Source: Selenomonas sp.
GTDB lineage: Bacteria; Bacillota_C; Negativicutes; Selenomonadales; Selenomonadaceae
Assembly: GCA_017940705.1 (NCBI GenBank)
Contig: JAGAYB010000014.1
Span: 1 to 15,595 of the forward strand
Reading direction: 5' to 3'
Length of the DNA: 15,595 nt
The first letter of the stretch is position 1; every line of letters starts with the position of its first letter. The notes below the pieces were generated by a model. That model saw only the letters and a program-made list of their open reading frames with translations. It searched no databases and was not told the origin of the DNA. A program made the position numbers and the translations under genes. Shown piece after piece: positions 7,746 through 15,595 of this stretch.

Positions 7746-8417
7746 TTGCGTTTGGCAAAACATGGCTGCCTGCTCGCGGCAGCTGCTATTTTCTTCGGTT
7801 CAGCTGCCTTGGGCGAAGCTGCCGGCTTTCATCTCGGTGATACCGGCAGGGAAGTGGTAGAGATTCAACAGGCTCTGGTCAGCCGCGGCTATGACGTCAC
7901 CGTGGACGGTGATTACGGTCCGGCAACAAAGGCTGCTGTAGCGGAATTCCAAAATGACAATCATCTGACTGTCGACGGCGAAGTCGGCAGCGCATCCTAT
8001 CAGGCTCTGCTCCACCGCAGCCTGCCCGCAGGTACCCATAAATCTTATCTTGCCGGACAAAACGGCATCGTAAACCTTGCCCGGCAATTTCTGGGCGTCC
8101 CTTATGTCTGGGGCGGTTCTTCCCCCAACGGTTTTGACTGCTCGGGGTTTGTGCAGTACGTTTACGCCCAGCAGGGTATCAGCCTCCCCCGGACGGCTGA
8201 CATTCAGGCCACTGCCGGATATCCGGTAGACAAAGCTGACCTGCAGCCCGGCGACCTGGTATTTTTTGCCGGTGATTATGTAAATATTTCCCATGTGGGC
8301 ATTTATGTGGGTGACGGCAAAATGATACACGCCTCCACCAGTTACGGCATTGCCTACGATTCCTTATCCCGTGATTACCGGGTAGCTCATTACGTTGGTG
8401 CCTGCCGGGTATTATAA
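7746..8417 (+). CDS. Secreted NlpC/P60 peptidoglycan endopeptidase with PG-binding domain
   Basis: 223 residues from a TTG start set by AAAGGAGG at 8 bases. A signal peptide (about 1-26, basic start then an Ala-rich hydrophobic stretch) exports it to the envelope. Residues 28-90 form a PG_binding_1 domain (LGDTGREVVEIQQAL, VDGDYGPATKAAVAEFQ). Residues 105-223 form an NlpC/P60 domain: GVPYVWGG at 117-124, catalytic Cys132 in FDCSG, His183 in SHVGIY, and His195 in MIHAS as the third polar residue. Such enzymes cut cell-wall peptide stems during growth and division. A single-gene unit with its own promoter and terminator. Alternative: an amidase using the same fold; the peptide bond cut is not determinable. 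Confidence 0.93.
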   Translation: MRLAKHGCLLAAAAIFFGSAALGEAAGFHLGDTGREVVEIQQALVSRGYDVTVDGDYGPATKAAVAEFQNDNHLTVDGEVGSASYQALLHRSLPAGTHKSYLAGQNGIVNLARQFLGVPYVWGGSSPNGFDCSGFVQYVYAQQGISLPRTADIQATAGYPVDKADLQPGDLVFFAGDYVNISHVGIYVGDGKMIHASTSYGIAYDSLSRDYRVAHYVGACRVL

Positions 8418-8426
8418 AACCACAGC

Positions 8427-8477
8427 AAAAATCCTCCGTTGACCTGTCAATCTCTGACTTGTCAACGGAGGATTTTT
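8427..8477. terminator. Strong bidirectional terminator, 17-bp stem
   Basis: Perfect inverted arms at 8427-8443 (AAAAATCCTCCGTTGAC) and 8461-8477, with a 17-base loop and T tract. The A-rich 5' arm makes it work in the reverse direction too. It separates the plus-strand hydrolase gene from the convergent minus-strand protease operon that stops at 8496. Confidence 0.92.
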
Positions 8478-8495
8478 TTCTTTATATAAAGACTT

Positions 8496-10568
8496 TCATT
8501 TATATATCAATTGCTTGCCATCATCACTCAGACGCACGGACAGGGGAAAATTGCCTGCTATGGCAATCCCTTGCCCGGCCTGCAACAACACCTTACCTGC
8601 GGCAGCTTTTTCCGTCACAGAAATTTCCATTCCCGTCAAATCGGCTTTACCTGCGACAGACAAAGTGCCTGCCGCATTCAGCAGCAAGGTACCTTTTCCG
8701 TGCAGATTGCCCTGTACTTTGCCATTGCCACCGAATCTTCCTCCTGCCAGCAATACATCACCGGCAAGTTCGCCCTGCTTGCCGTTTACGTCAGCAGCCA
8801 GCAAGAGCGTTCCCTCCTGCACGCAAGTAACTCCTGTGTAGGTGTTTTGTCCCGTAAGCGTCAGCGTGCCTGCGCCTTCCTTAATCACACTGCCTTCGCC
8901 TGTGATTGTGCCGCTGAAACAATCCTCATCCATGGTATTTACGTGCATTTGCGACAAGGTTTCTCGCTGGGGTGCCAGCAAATCCTGTCCATAAAGTTCC
9001 CCTTGCCGCCCAAGGTCGATGATTGCCGTTTGGCTGTCATCCTGTAATGATGTTACTGTAAATTCCTTGCCCAAAGGCTCGTCAGTTTTTTTGAAATAGA
9101 GTCTCTGCTTCACTGACCCTTTTTGAAACTCTACTGGCAGACCTTTCTGTCCCGGCTGCAGAACCCGTTGCCAACTGCCTTTTTCGCCCAGACGAATCCA
9201 GTCATCCACATCCTGCAGCCGTGCTGTTTCAACTTCCGAAGGACTAAGCAGATAGACGGTCTTTCCATGTGGATTGGTCAGAGCAACGGTCACTGTATAT
9301 TTTTCCCCTTGCGGAATATATACTGCCTGCTTAAATGGGACAATGCGGTAGCCCATCAGCTTGGAGGTGCCATCTTCACCAAAGATGCCCTGCTGTCTGT
9401 ACACAAGTTTTCCGGCCATAGCCTCCGTGCGCTGTCCGCGGCGTACCTCAATAGTATACGCCATGCCATCAGCCCAGGCAAAAAAGCCCATGCCGGTAAG
9501 GAACGCATCATCACGGCCGGTATAACCTGCTCCAAAAGCGGAACCTGTTGGCACTGTGGCTTCAATATCGTTGGCAAAATCGCCGGAAGCTAACTGACCG
9601 TTGCGTTCATGGGTGCTGATATAGGATACACTGCCCTTATCCAGATTCATCTCAAAGGCTGTGAACATCATAGAAGTTTTATCCGCATAGGAAAGATAAG
9701 CATAACCATTTTCTCCCCAGCCATCGCCCCAACTGTTACGGATAATCCATGCTCCCTTCTGTTTGGGTATAACGGCATCTTTCATATTCTTTGCTGTAAA
9801 GACAAAATCATCATCCCAGCCTATCACATCTACACCATGATTTACAGGTCCTGCCTTGGAACCATAAAAGGCCGTAGCAAACGTATTTTTGCGCATGGGG
9901 TCACAGTTGAGTGCGAAGGAAATCGCACCATACTCTTTAATCATCTGCTTGATCATAGCACGGTTGGCCGCCTTTCCCTCCGGCACCATCAGTATATTTT
10001 TGAGTTGCAGCACAGGCGGTAAATATTTTTTGGGTGCCACGATGTTTTTCACGGTTTCCCCCTGTTCCCAGATAAGCCCTGTGCCGTTGGCCATCATGAC
10101 CTCCACTTCACGAAAAGGAAATCCGCCCTGATAGACTTTCATGGCAAACGGTCTGTAATAATTATGAACCTCCGGCGGACGGGAATGATATACGCTATCC
10201 TCTTCCACTTCCGTAGGTGCCGCCGCCGATATCCATGCCAGATACCATTCTGAAAGGTCATAAGGCTTTGTCTGCACATTATAGGGAATGCCTGCCTTTT
10301 GCAGCTGCGTATAAACATTGGATTCCACCGCCGCGATGGCCGAAAAAGCCCAGCAAGTGCCATATATCCCCTGATTGCGAATGGCATTTATGCGCGCCTT
10401 GGCCGGGTCATAACCGCTATCCCGATCTTCCGGCACGGCAAGACGCAGATCATAAAAATGCGGCAGCTCTTCTTCTGCCGCCTGCGCCAGCGCAGGAAAC
10501 AGACTACTCCCCCAAAGAATCGCCGTCAGCATAAAGATTACCAATAGCGGCTGTTTTGCTAACTTCAT
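8496..10568 (-). CDS. Secreted papain-like (C1) cysteine protease with autotransporter-type repeat but no barrel
   Basis: 690 residues from ATG 10568 (GGGAGG 8 bases upstream). Signal peptide 1-30, likely cut after ALAQA; no lipobox. Residues 38-310 form a papain-family domain: Q66 (oxyanion hole) and catalytic C72 in NQGIYGTCWAFS, H244 in VNHGVDVIGW, N278 in IIRNSWGDGWGENGY. All four catalytic positions are present, so it is probably active. There is no clear propeptide. Residues 315-500 look beta-rich and are unassigned. Residues 552-590 (GSVIKEGAGTLTLTGQNTYTG) match the autotransporter-associated beta-strand repeat, and more beta-helix-like sequence runs to the end. Autotransporters would continue into a 260-residue barrel; here the frame stops and a terminator follows. 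Third gene of the operon, 27 bases after the TPR gene. How it leaves the cell, or whether it stays periplasmic, is unknown. Confidence 0.9.
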   Translation of the reverse strand: MKLAKQPLLVIFMLTAILWGSSLFPALAQAAEEELPHFYDLRLAVPEDRDSGYDPAKARINAIRNQGIYGTCWAFSAIAAVESNVYTQLQKAGIPYNVQTKPYDLSEWYLAWISAAAPTEVEEDSVYHSRPPEVHNYYRPFAMKVYQGGFPFREVEVMMANGTGLIWEQGETVKNIVAPKKYLPPVLQLKNILMVPEGKAANRAMIKQMIKEYGAISFALNCDPMRKNTFATAFYGSKAGPVNHGVDVIGWDDDFVFTAKNMKDAVIPKQKGAWIIRNSWGDGWGENGYAYLSYADKTSMMFTAFEMNLDKGSVSYISTHERNGQLASGDFANDIEATVPTGSAFGAGYTGRDDAFLTGMGFFAWADGMAYTIEVRRGQRTEAMAGKLVYRQQGIFGEDGTSKLMGYRIVPFKQAVYIPQGEKYTVTVALTNPHGKTVYLLSPSEVETARLQDVDDWIRLGEKGSWQRVLQPGQKGLPVEFQKGSVKQRLYFKKTDEPLGKEFTVTSLQDDSQTAIIDLGRQGELYGQDLLAPQRETLSQMHVNTMDEDCFSGTITGEGSVIKEGAGTLTLTGQNTYTGVTCVQEGTLLLAADVNGKQGELAGDVLLAGGRFGGNGKVQGNLHGKGTLLLNAAGTLSVAGKADLTGMEISVTEKAAAGKVLLQAGQGIAIAGNFPLSVRLSDDGKQLIYK

Positions 10569-10595
10569 CTCTGTTTCCTCCCGTCTTTAATGATA

Positions 10596-11465
10596 TTATT
10601 CACTAGATCCCAATTTGCCGGAACGTCTCAAAGACGCCTGCAAAGCCTTATGCTCTGCCCTTGTCATGTTCAGATGATGCAAGAGCTCATATTGCACTTG
10701 AAATATTTCTGCCTGCAAAGCCGCGTTGTCCCCGGCCAAAGGCAGTGCTTTTTCTGTTTCCCTAAAACCTTCCCGATAGTCCTTGTACACATTTTTGTAC
10801 AAATCGGCCAGCAGTACATGAACCTTGGCCTTCAACTCAGCAGGCACTTTTTCCTGCTGCAGCAGCCACAAAGCAGCTTCACGCACAGCATCCGCATGGC
10901 TTTTATCGTACTTGGTGACATAGGCATAGCCCATAGACAGCTTCCTGACATAAATATAGGGCTTCTGCTCATCACTGGCTGCCGCAATCGCTTTATCCAA
11001 ATCAGCCAGTGCATGAGGAAAATCGGCCATTCCCTGATAATAATACTGCCCACGCCGCAGGTAAAAGTTGGGAGATTCGCCCAGTATTTTATGCGCCTCG
11101 GCAAATTTTTGACCGGCCTGCCGCATCTGCCCGGCCAGAGCATACATTGTAGCCTGTCCCAATACTGCCATGCCGCAACGGTCATCTAACGCCAGCGCAC
11201 GATTAAAGTCAATGGCCGCTTTTTTCGGTACACCCAAATGCAGATATGTCTCACCGCGCCCTACAAGAAAAGCAGTATAGGTCGGATAATCAACCAGAGC
11301 TTGCGTGTAAATTTTCTCTGCACCTGCGTAATCGCCACCAGCTTCCAGTGTCATGCACTGTTCCTGATAAGTGCTGATAGAAGGAATTTTCTCCGCAGCA
11401 GATGCCGCAGATATGGTCAGCCAAACAGCCGCTATCACTGCCAAAAACCGACGTAAAACATCCAT
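10596..11465 (-). CDS. Exported tetratricopeptide repeat (TPR) protein
   Basis: 289 residues from ATG 11465; GAGGAGG and GGAG lie upstream in the 15-base gap after the autotransporter stop. Signal peptide 1-23 (hydrophobic core, cut after SAASA) with no lipobox, so a soluble periplasmic or secreted protein. TPR-type helical repeats are seen at about 32-65, 66-97, 98-131 and 133-163, for example GDYAGAEKIYTQAL and KKAAIDFNRALALD, with a helical C-terminal part to 289. TPR domains bind other proteins; no enzyme motif is visible. Its place between two exported proteases suggests a partner or chaperone role for one of them in the periplasm, which is inference. It is not an obvious BamD or TamB-like factor. 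Confidence 0.85.
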   Translation of the reverse strand: MDVLRRFLAVIAAVWLTISAASAAEKIPSISTYQEQCMTLEAGGDYAGAEKIYTQALVDYPTYTAFLVGRGETYLHLGVPKKAAIDFNRALALDDRCGMAVLGQATMYALAGQMRQAGQKFAEAHKILGESPNFYLRRGQYYYQGMADFPHALADLDKAIAAASDEQKPYIYVRKLSMGYAYVTKYDKSHADAVREAALWLLQQEKVPAELKAKVHVLLADLYKNVYKDYREGFRETEKALPLAGDNAALQAEIFQVQYELLHHLNMTRAEHKALQASLRRSGKLGSSE

Positions 11466-11480
11466 ACTCCGTTCCTCCTC

Positions 11481-14400
11481 TTACCACATTCTTCTGAGCA
11501 TCACGGCAGCGGATATATCCTTGTCGTGACGGCCTTTCTGCATAAGCACATCTCCCGACAACTGCCAGCCCGGCGTAAATTCCGTATCGGCAGACAACGA
11601 CAATAAAAGGTGCGTCTTATCCTGATGATTGCGCAATGTATACGCATTTGCCGCATCACCTTCGTAATGAAAGGACAAATAAGGGTCGGCACCACAAAAG
11701 GCATGCTTTACCCCTGCACGCAGGGAATAGCTTCCCTTGCCGAGATAACGTTTGAACTCACAGCCCAACTGCATGGCAAAGTAAGTGTTTTGCTGTGCAT
11801 CCACTTTATGATTATTGATACCGGCACCGCTTTCATTAAATCCCGGCTGACGCAAATAGGAAAGCTGCAAGCCGGCGTAGGGACTTACATGCCATATTCT
11901 GCCGTCTTCAGCATGCAGGTCGTATTTATATTCGCCGCCCAGTTCCAGCAGATGACTGTCATACCGCGCCTGTGCCTGACCTCTCGGCACACTGCGGTAC
12001 AGGCGGTTGCGCTGCACACCGTAATCCAGATATATATAAGCATCATGTGAGCCGTTATGATAACCGCCATAAATTCCTGCACGGGTATCATAGCTGTTTC
12101 CGTGGACAGAGTCCTGCCCATAGCTCATTGCATTGTAGCTTATAAACAATCCTGCCCGAAAGTTTTTTCCCACACTCCTGTCCCAGCCGCCGCTTATCGC
12201 CTGTCCGTGATAGTTGGCACCGCCCTGCATATCGCCCCAATGCTTGGTAAACTTCACCCAGACGTTGTTTTCCGCAGCGACAGGAAGGTTTACAGGCACT
12301 TCTACACCACCTGTGTTTTCGCCTTCATCATCACTTAACCTGCTTGCAGGCAATGCCACCTTCACCGGGGCGGTTGCAAAAGCCGTGCTCAGCCGGTCTC
12401 CGATAACCTGTCCGGCAATGGTACTTTGCTGTACCATAGACATCATCTGCGGAGCGCCGCTGCTGCCGATGGCCTGCAAGGCGGATTTTGCTGCCGGTAC
12501 ATCGAGATTGTACAAAATGCGCATTTCCTCGCGCCGCTCAGCGGAAAGTCCTTTATACATCTTCTGCATGGCTTCGTATGTTTCCGCCTGCTGATCGTTT
12601 ATACTGCCAAGATTATTGGCAGATACGGCGGTAACGGCAACAGAATTTCCCGTCACTGCAGCAATATTATCCAGCATGCCCGAGACATGACGGGGCACAG
12701 TTTCATTTACTGCCTTGCCGCTGACGCTCTGTGCCGTGAGAATTTCCTTGCGCTCTCCGGGCAGGGCATTGCGCAATTCTGCCGCCGAGCCGTCTATATT
12801 TGCGCTGCCCGTAACCTCAATCTTGCCTGCCAAGCCTGTGGCATCTCCCTGTAAAATTCCATCAGACACGAGGCTGCCTTCAATCTGCATATTATCATTG
12901 CCAGAGCGCGAGCCGATAGTACCATGATTAAGCAGCTTGCCTGTGGTATCATCGCTGTAACCGGTATAGATATTACCGCTTTGGTCGTTTAGCTTGTAGC
13001 TGCCACCTATGAGTGCCGCCTCCTTTGCCACCTGCACACTCACTACATCGGCCTTGCCGCCATACACCAATGTCCCGGCATTTACCTTCATCTTCATATT
13101 ATTACTGCCCGTAATTGCACCGCCATAGCGCATATCGGCATTAAAATTAAGATTTGTCACCAAATCCGGCACATACTTATTATAGGGAATGAGCTTGCCG
13201 TCATATTGGAGCACGAGTCCGCCCACATAGACGGTATTGCCGTTAGCTCTTGTCTCTGCCGTAACGCTATCGGTTGCTGTGATGCCGCTGTCCGCAGTAA
13301 AGTTTCTCCAGTTGCTGGTAATCGCGCCATTTATCTGCGCTCCGGCGTTGATGTTGATATTATCCACGAAGGCTTCTTCCCCAATATAGATGGCATTGCC
13401 ACTGCCTGTAAGCGTACCGCTGACATTTACCGTGGCCATCTTATCATTCAAATCACCGTTTTCTAAATCCGTAATACTGAAATCATCCAGCGCATGTTCA
13501 AAATCCTTCAAGCCAACATTGTATGACTTGGTGATAACACCATTTTCCACACTCCGCTTGTAGCGCATATAGGAGCCGCGATATTCCATATTTGCCCCCA
13601 GCGAATTGGCACCAAATTCCAGCCAGATGGCATTGCCGTTTTTCCCCGTGGCAGTAACCGTACCGTCTACATTGAGAACGTGATTCTTCCCGTAGGCGGT
13701 CAAAATGCCAGCCCCGTAAGTTCCATCTCCATGAACTTCCGACCCTTTGGCTACGGTAATGGTATCATTCAGACCATCCACACGTATGCCCACAGCTCCC
13801 GGACCTGCGGCATAGATATTTCCAGCCTGCGTGATATTGTTGTGCGAGCCATAGATATGCAGCCCCACACCGTAGGTTGCGGTGTTATACCCATCAATAT
13901 AAGCCGTCCCCTCACTGTTGCGTGCAGAAAAGCCCTGCGTATTGATAAGCGCCATCCCATCATTATAGATGGAGCGCCCATAGAAATTCCGGCGGTCAAT
14001 TTTGTAACCGATGTCCTGCATTATCGCCAGTTCTGCCTCCATAAAGCTGTTATAGCTGCGATACATCTGATGACTCATCAGGCTCCGTGCCAGCTCGATA
14101 TGACTAAGATCCGGGTTACTCGGGGAACTACCCTCCCACCTGTTGTTGACGGGTATCCCCGTTATCTGTTCCCCATATGCTCCCGTAAAGGTTTTACCAG
14201 CCAAAACCTCCGTCACATGCTCGCCGCGAAAAGTCGCAAATGCCCTGCCGTTCCTGCCTGTAAAAGCCACCGCATTATCCACCACAAACGCATCTGCATC
14301 CTGCAAAATATAGTTATTGCCGAAGAAACCAGCAAGCGCCGCATCATTCTGCAATTTATTTTTGACAGCAGGCGGTACTATAACTTTTACTCCTGCCTGC

Positions 14401-15155
14401 TGGCCATTTTGATCATACAAATGTGCGGTAAACGATGAGTAATTTTTCGCTGCGTCCCCAAAACTAAAAATCCCCACACCATCTACGCTTCCATAGTATA
14501 GTCTTTTATCCGCACTAATTCCCAAACTATGTCCCAATTCATGATACATTACCGATACAATGTCCACATCCGTCATTGCCTGTGCCAGCGGAATGGGCTT
14601 TCCGTAAGCCACCCAGCTATAACGTCCATCTCCTTTATCAACGCCTAAATTTTTCCCGATAATGATTTTCCCTATGCCTAAGGGAAGGCTGTCATCTGGC
14701 AAGGTTTCAATACCTGTCAGCCATTTGATTGCTGTGCCGTTCTGCAAGGCCATATGTAAATAATGCGGATTTTCGGTATATGTACGAGTATTATCATAAG
14801 ACACGGCGGTTGCCATAGCATTTACATCGCTGAATGTTCCCACAAAATACTGCACAGGCACAGTATTTTTCACGCCCGGCCCGATTATTTCTGCCCACTG
14901 CAAAAATGCCTGCCCCAGCCCATGTTTAAGATCATCTGTAAGTGTATAACACAACGGTTCATTCCCCAACAGGGAAAAAAAATTTCTGGCTGCCGTATTT
15001 TCCGTATCCTCTGCGCCATAATAGTAAACAGCAAAAATATCCTTGCCGCCGTAACCGATTGTCTCTGTGGTCATCGCCTGTGCGGTGGGCAAAGTTGTAC
15101 AGCCTGTCAGATACAGCAGACAGGCCAGCATAAGATTCCGTTTGTTTTTCTGCAT
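11481..15155 (-). CDS. Autotransporter with lipoprotein-type signal and metalloprotease-like passenger
   Basis: 1224 residues from ATG 15155, with AAGGAGGT 8 bases upstream. The N-terminus has a basic start, a short hydrophobic stretch and a lipobox LTGC (Cys19), Thr at +2; a signal peptidase I site after TAQA (27) is the alternative. Residues 30-385 are the protease-like region: HELGH at 205-209 followed by SLG, then SHIELARSLM (His352, Met360) and MEAELAIMQDIGY (372-384). This order resembles leishmanolysin-type (M8) enzymes, with a distant third His, a Met-turn and an A.LEDLGY-like end. Residues 390-850 are a Gly/Asn-rich beta-helical stalk. Residues 852-921 form a helical linker and 964-1224 the autotransporter barrel, ending in Trp. 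First gene of a three-gene operon. Barrel assignment is secure; protease activity is inferred and the third zinc ligand is unproven. Confidence 0.9.
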   Translation of the reverse strand: MQKNKRNLMLACLLYLTGCTTLPTAQAMTTETIGYGGKDIFAVYYYGAEDTENTAARNFFSLLGNEPLCYTLTDDLKHGLGQAFLQWAEIIGPGVKNTVPVQYFVGTFSDVNAMATAVSYDNTRTYTENPHYLHMALQNGTAIKWLTGIETLPDDSLPLGIGKIIIGKNLGVDKGDGRYSWVAYGKPIPLAQAMTDVDIVSVMYHELGHSLGISADKRLYYGSVDGVGIFSFGDAAKNYSSFTAHLYDQNGQQAGVKVIVPPAVKNKLQNDAALAGFFGNNYILQDADAFVVDNAVAFTGRNGRAFATFRGEHVTEVLAGKTFTGAYGEQITGIPVNNRWEGSSPSNPDLSHIELARSLMSHQMYRSYNSFMEAELAIMQDIGYKIDRRNFYGRSIYNDGMALINTQGFSARNSEGTAYIDGYNTATYGVGLHIYGSHNNITQAGNIYAAGPGAVGIRVDGLNDTITVAKGSEVHGDGTYGAGILTAYGKNHVLNVDGTVTATGKNGNAIWLEFGANSLGANMEYRGSYMRYKRSVENGVITKSYNVGLKDFEHALDDFSITDLENGDLNDKMATVNVSGTLTGSGNAIYIGEEAFVDNININAGAQINGAITSNWRNFTADSGITATDSVTAETRANGNTVYVGGLVLQYDGKLIPYNKYVPDLVTNLNFNADMRYGGAITGSNNMKMKVNAGTLVYGGKADVVSVQVAKEAALIGGSYKLNDQSGNIYTGYSDDTTGKLLNHGTIGSRSGNDNMQIEGSLVSDGILQGDATGLAGKIEVTGSANIDGSAAELRNALPGERKEILTAQSVSGKAVNETVPRHVSGMLDNIAAVTGNSVAVTAVSANNLGSINDQQAETYEAMQKMYKGLSAERREEMRILYNLDVPAAKSALQAIGSSGAPQMMSMVQQSTIAGQVIGDRLSTAFATAPVKVALPASRLSDDEGENTGGVEVPVNLPVAAENNVWVKFTKHWGDMQGGANYHGQAISGGWDRSVGKNFRAGLFISYNAMSYGQDSVHGNSYDTRAGIYGGYHNGSHDAYIYLDYGVQRNRLYRSVPRGQAQARYDSHLLELGGEYKYDLHAEDGRIWHVSPYAGLQLSYLRQPGFNESGAGINNHKVDAQQNTYFAMQLGCEFKRYLGKGSYSLRAGVKHAFCGADPYLSFHYEGDAANAYTLRNHQDKTHLLLSLSADTEFTPGWQLSGDVLMQKGRHDKDISAAVMLRRMW

Positions 15156-15161
15156 TTAGGT

Positions 15162-15197
15162 TACCTCCTTTTTCGCCGCCTCCTTCTCATTATTATA
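15162..15197 (-). promoter_or_regulatory. Possible -10 element and doubled ribosome binding site of the autotransporter operon
   Basis: Minus-strand TATAAT lies at 15197-15192, but the matching -35 position is only an A/T run, so the promoter call is weak. Two AAGGAGG motifs follow: one near 15186-15180, and AAGGAGGT directly before ATG 15155. The second has the normal distance and sets the start. Confidence 0.4.
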
Positions 15198-15268
15198 TAT
15201 TTCTCTAAAAGAAAAAAAATTCCCTCTATTCTGCAATATAATTTTTCCACCTGCGTGCTGAGAATCGT

Positions 15269-15276
15269 GGGGGGGG
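15269..15276. repeat. Eight-G homopolymer run
   Basis: GGGGGGGG at 15269-15276, about 115 bases upstream of the autotransporter start and upstream of its putative -10. Runs of this length can change in number during replication. It is noncoding here. Confidence 0.9.
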
Positions 15277-15279
15277 TTC

Positions 15280-15595
15280 TTCCAGATGCGCGGCGTGTGT
15301 CTTGGTCTGTGAAATCCATCTATGTTTTATATCGAGAAAACATTAGAGAATTTAAGTAGAAAATTGCAGTTTGCCGATGTGTGCTTAAATACAATTCGTT
15401 ACAGCTCAGCTTGGCGGAGGTGGGAATACTTTTTCTCACTCCACTAAATGACCCACTAGGGAAATAGTGCCTTATAGTGACCTTGCGCCGGGCAGGCCAA
15501 CGGCGCGTCTTTCACCTCGGCTTTCAGTTAATGCTGTTTGTGGGCCAGCCCTCACCTTGTTCGGGCAGTCGTTCCGCTGCGAAAAAGCATCCCCA
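15280..15595. other. Noncoding stretch with short hairpins, no recognised gene
   Basis: No frame with coding character is seen on either strand. Short inverted repeats: GGTGGGAA 15419-15426 with TTTCTCACT (plus-strand RNA, two G-U pairs), CACTA 15454-15458 with TAGTG 15465-15469, and GCGCCG 15485-15490 with CGGCGC 15501-15506. Composition shifts from AT-rich (to about 15400) to GC-rich. It could be a structured RNA, an upstream gene's leader or the edge of a repeat element. I checked it by eye against common riboswitches, RNase P and tmRNA and saw no convincing match. Confidence 0.4.

Noticed and set aside
14504..14541. Canonical metzincin HExxHxxGxxH/D in the autotransporter
   Set aside because: The residue at the third-ligand position is Ala; the nearby Asp is one residue too far, so the standard motif is not met.
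15380..15595. Riboswitch, RNase P or tmRNA at the right edge
   Set aside because: An AGGTGAGG stretch on the minus strand recalled the M-box, but the rest of the conserved core is absent; RNase P and tmRNA signatures were not found.
1..15595. CRISPR arrays, insertion sequences, tRNA or rRNA genes
   Set aside because: No regularly spaced repeats, transposase motifs, terminal inverted repeats, tRNA-like folds or rRNA sequence were seen.

Overview
The window most likely comes from a Gram-negative member of the Firmicutes, in the Selenomonadaceae/Negativicutes. It pairs Firmicutes-style gene starts (strong GGAGG ribosome binding sites, one TTG start, TTGACA/TATAAT promoters) with a genuine outer-membrane autotransporter ending in a beta-barrel. 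It also carries a DUF134 regulator, a NifX-like protein, a DUF1847 protein and a PPi-type phosphofructokinase, which fits an anaerobe. The lineage is inferred from gene content; no rRNA is present.

Layout. 1-2319 (minus): a UvrA-type ABC ATPase, cut by the left edge, with almost no UvrB-binding domain. 2320-2478: divergent control region with two identical 10-bp palindromes over opposed promoters. 2479-3893 (plus): two-gene operon, a DUF134-NifX fusion with a His-rich tail and a Cys-rich DUF1847 protein, closed by a bidirectional terminator. 7486 down to 3947 (minus): methionine aminopeptidase with a SEC-C motif, a DEAD-box RNA helicase overlapping it by one base, and a pyrophosphate-type phosphofructokinase. 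7523-7745: second divergent control region. 7746-8417 (plus): secreted peptidoglycan hydrolase, then a 17-bp-stem terminator facing the next operon. 15155 down to 8496 (minus): a three-gene operon for exported proteins. 15156-15595: leader plus about 300 bases with no recognised gene.

The most interesting unit is the 15155-8496 operon. Its first gene encodes a 1224-residue autotransporter with a lipoprotein-type signal peptide, a zinc-metalloprotease-like passenger (HELGH, with a leishmanolysin-like distal His and Met), a beta-helical stalk and a 260-residue barrel. The second encodes an exported TPR protein. The third encodes an exported papain-like cysteine protease that ends in an autotransporter-type beta-strand repeat but has no barrel. 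The 15- and 27-base gaps, each with its own strong ribosome binding site, indicate co-expression. A surface protease system is the natural inference: a lipidated metalloprotease autotransporter, a periplasmic TPR partner and a second protease whose route out is unclear. The substrate, and whether the two proteases process each other, cannot be told from sequence.
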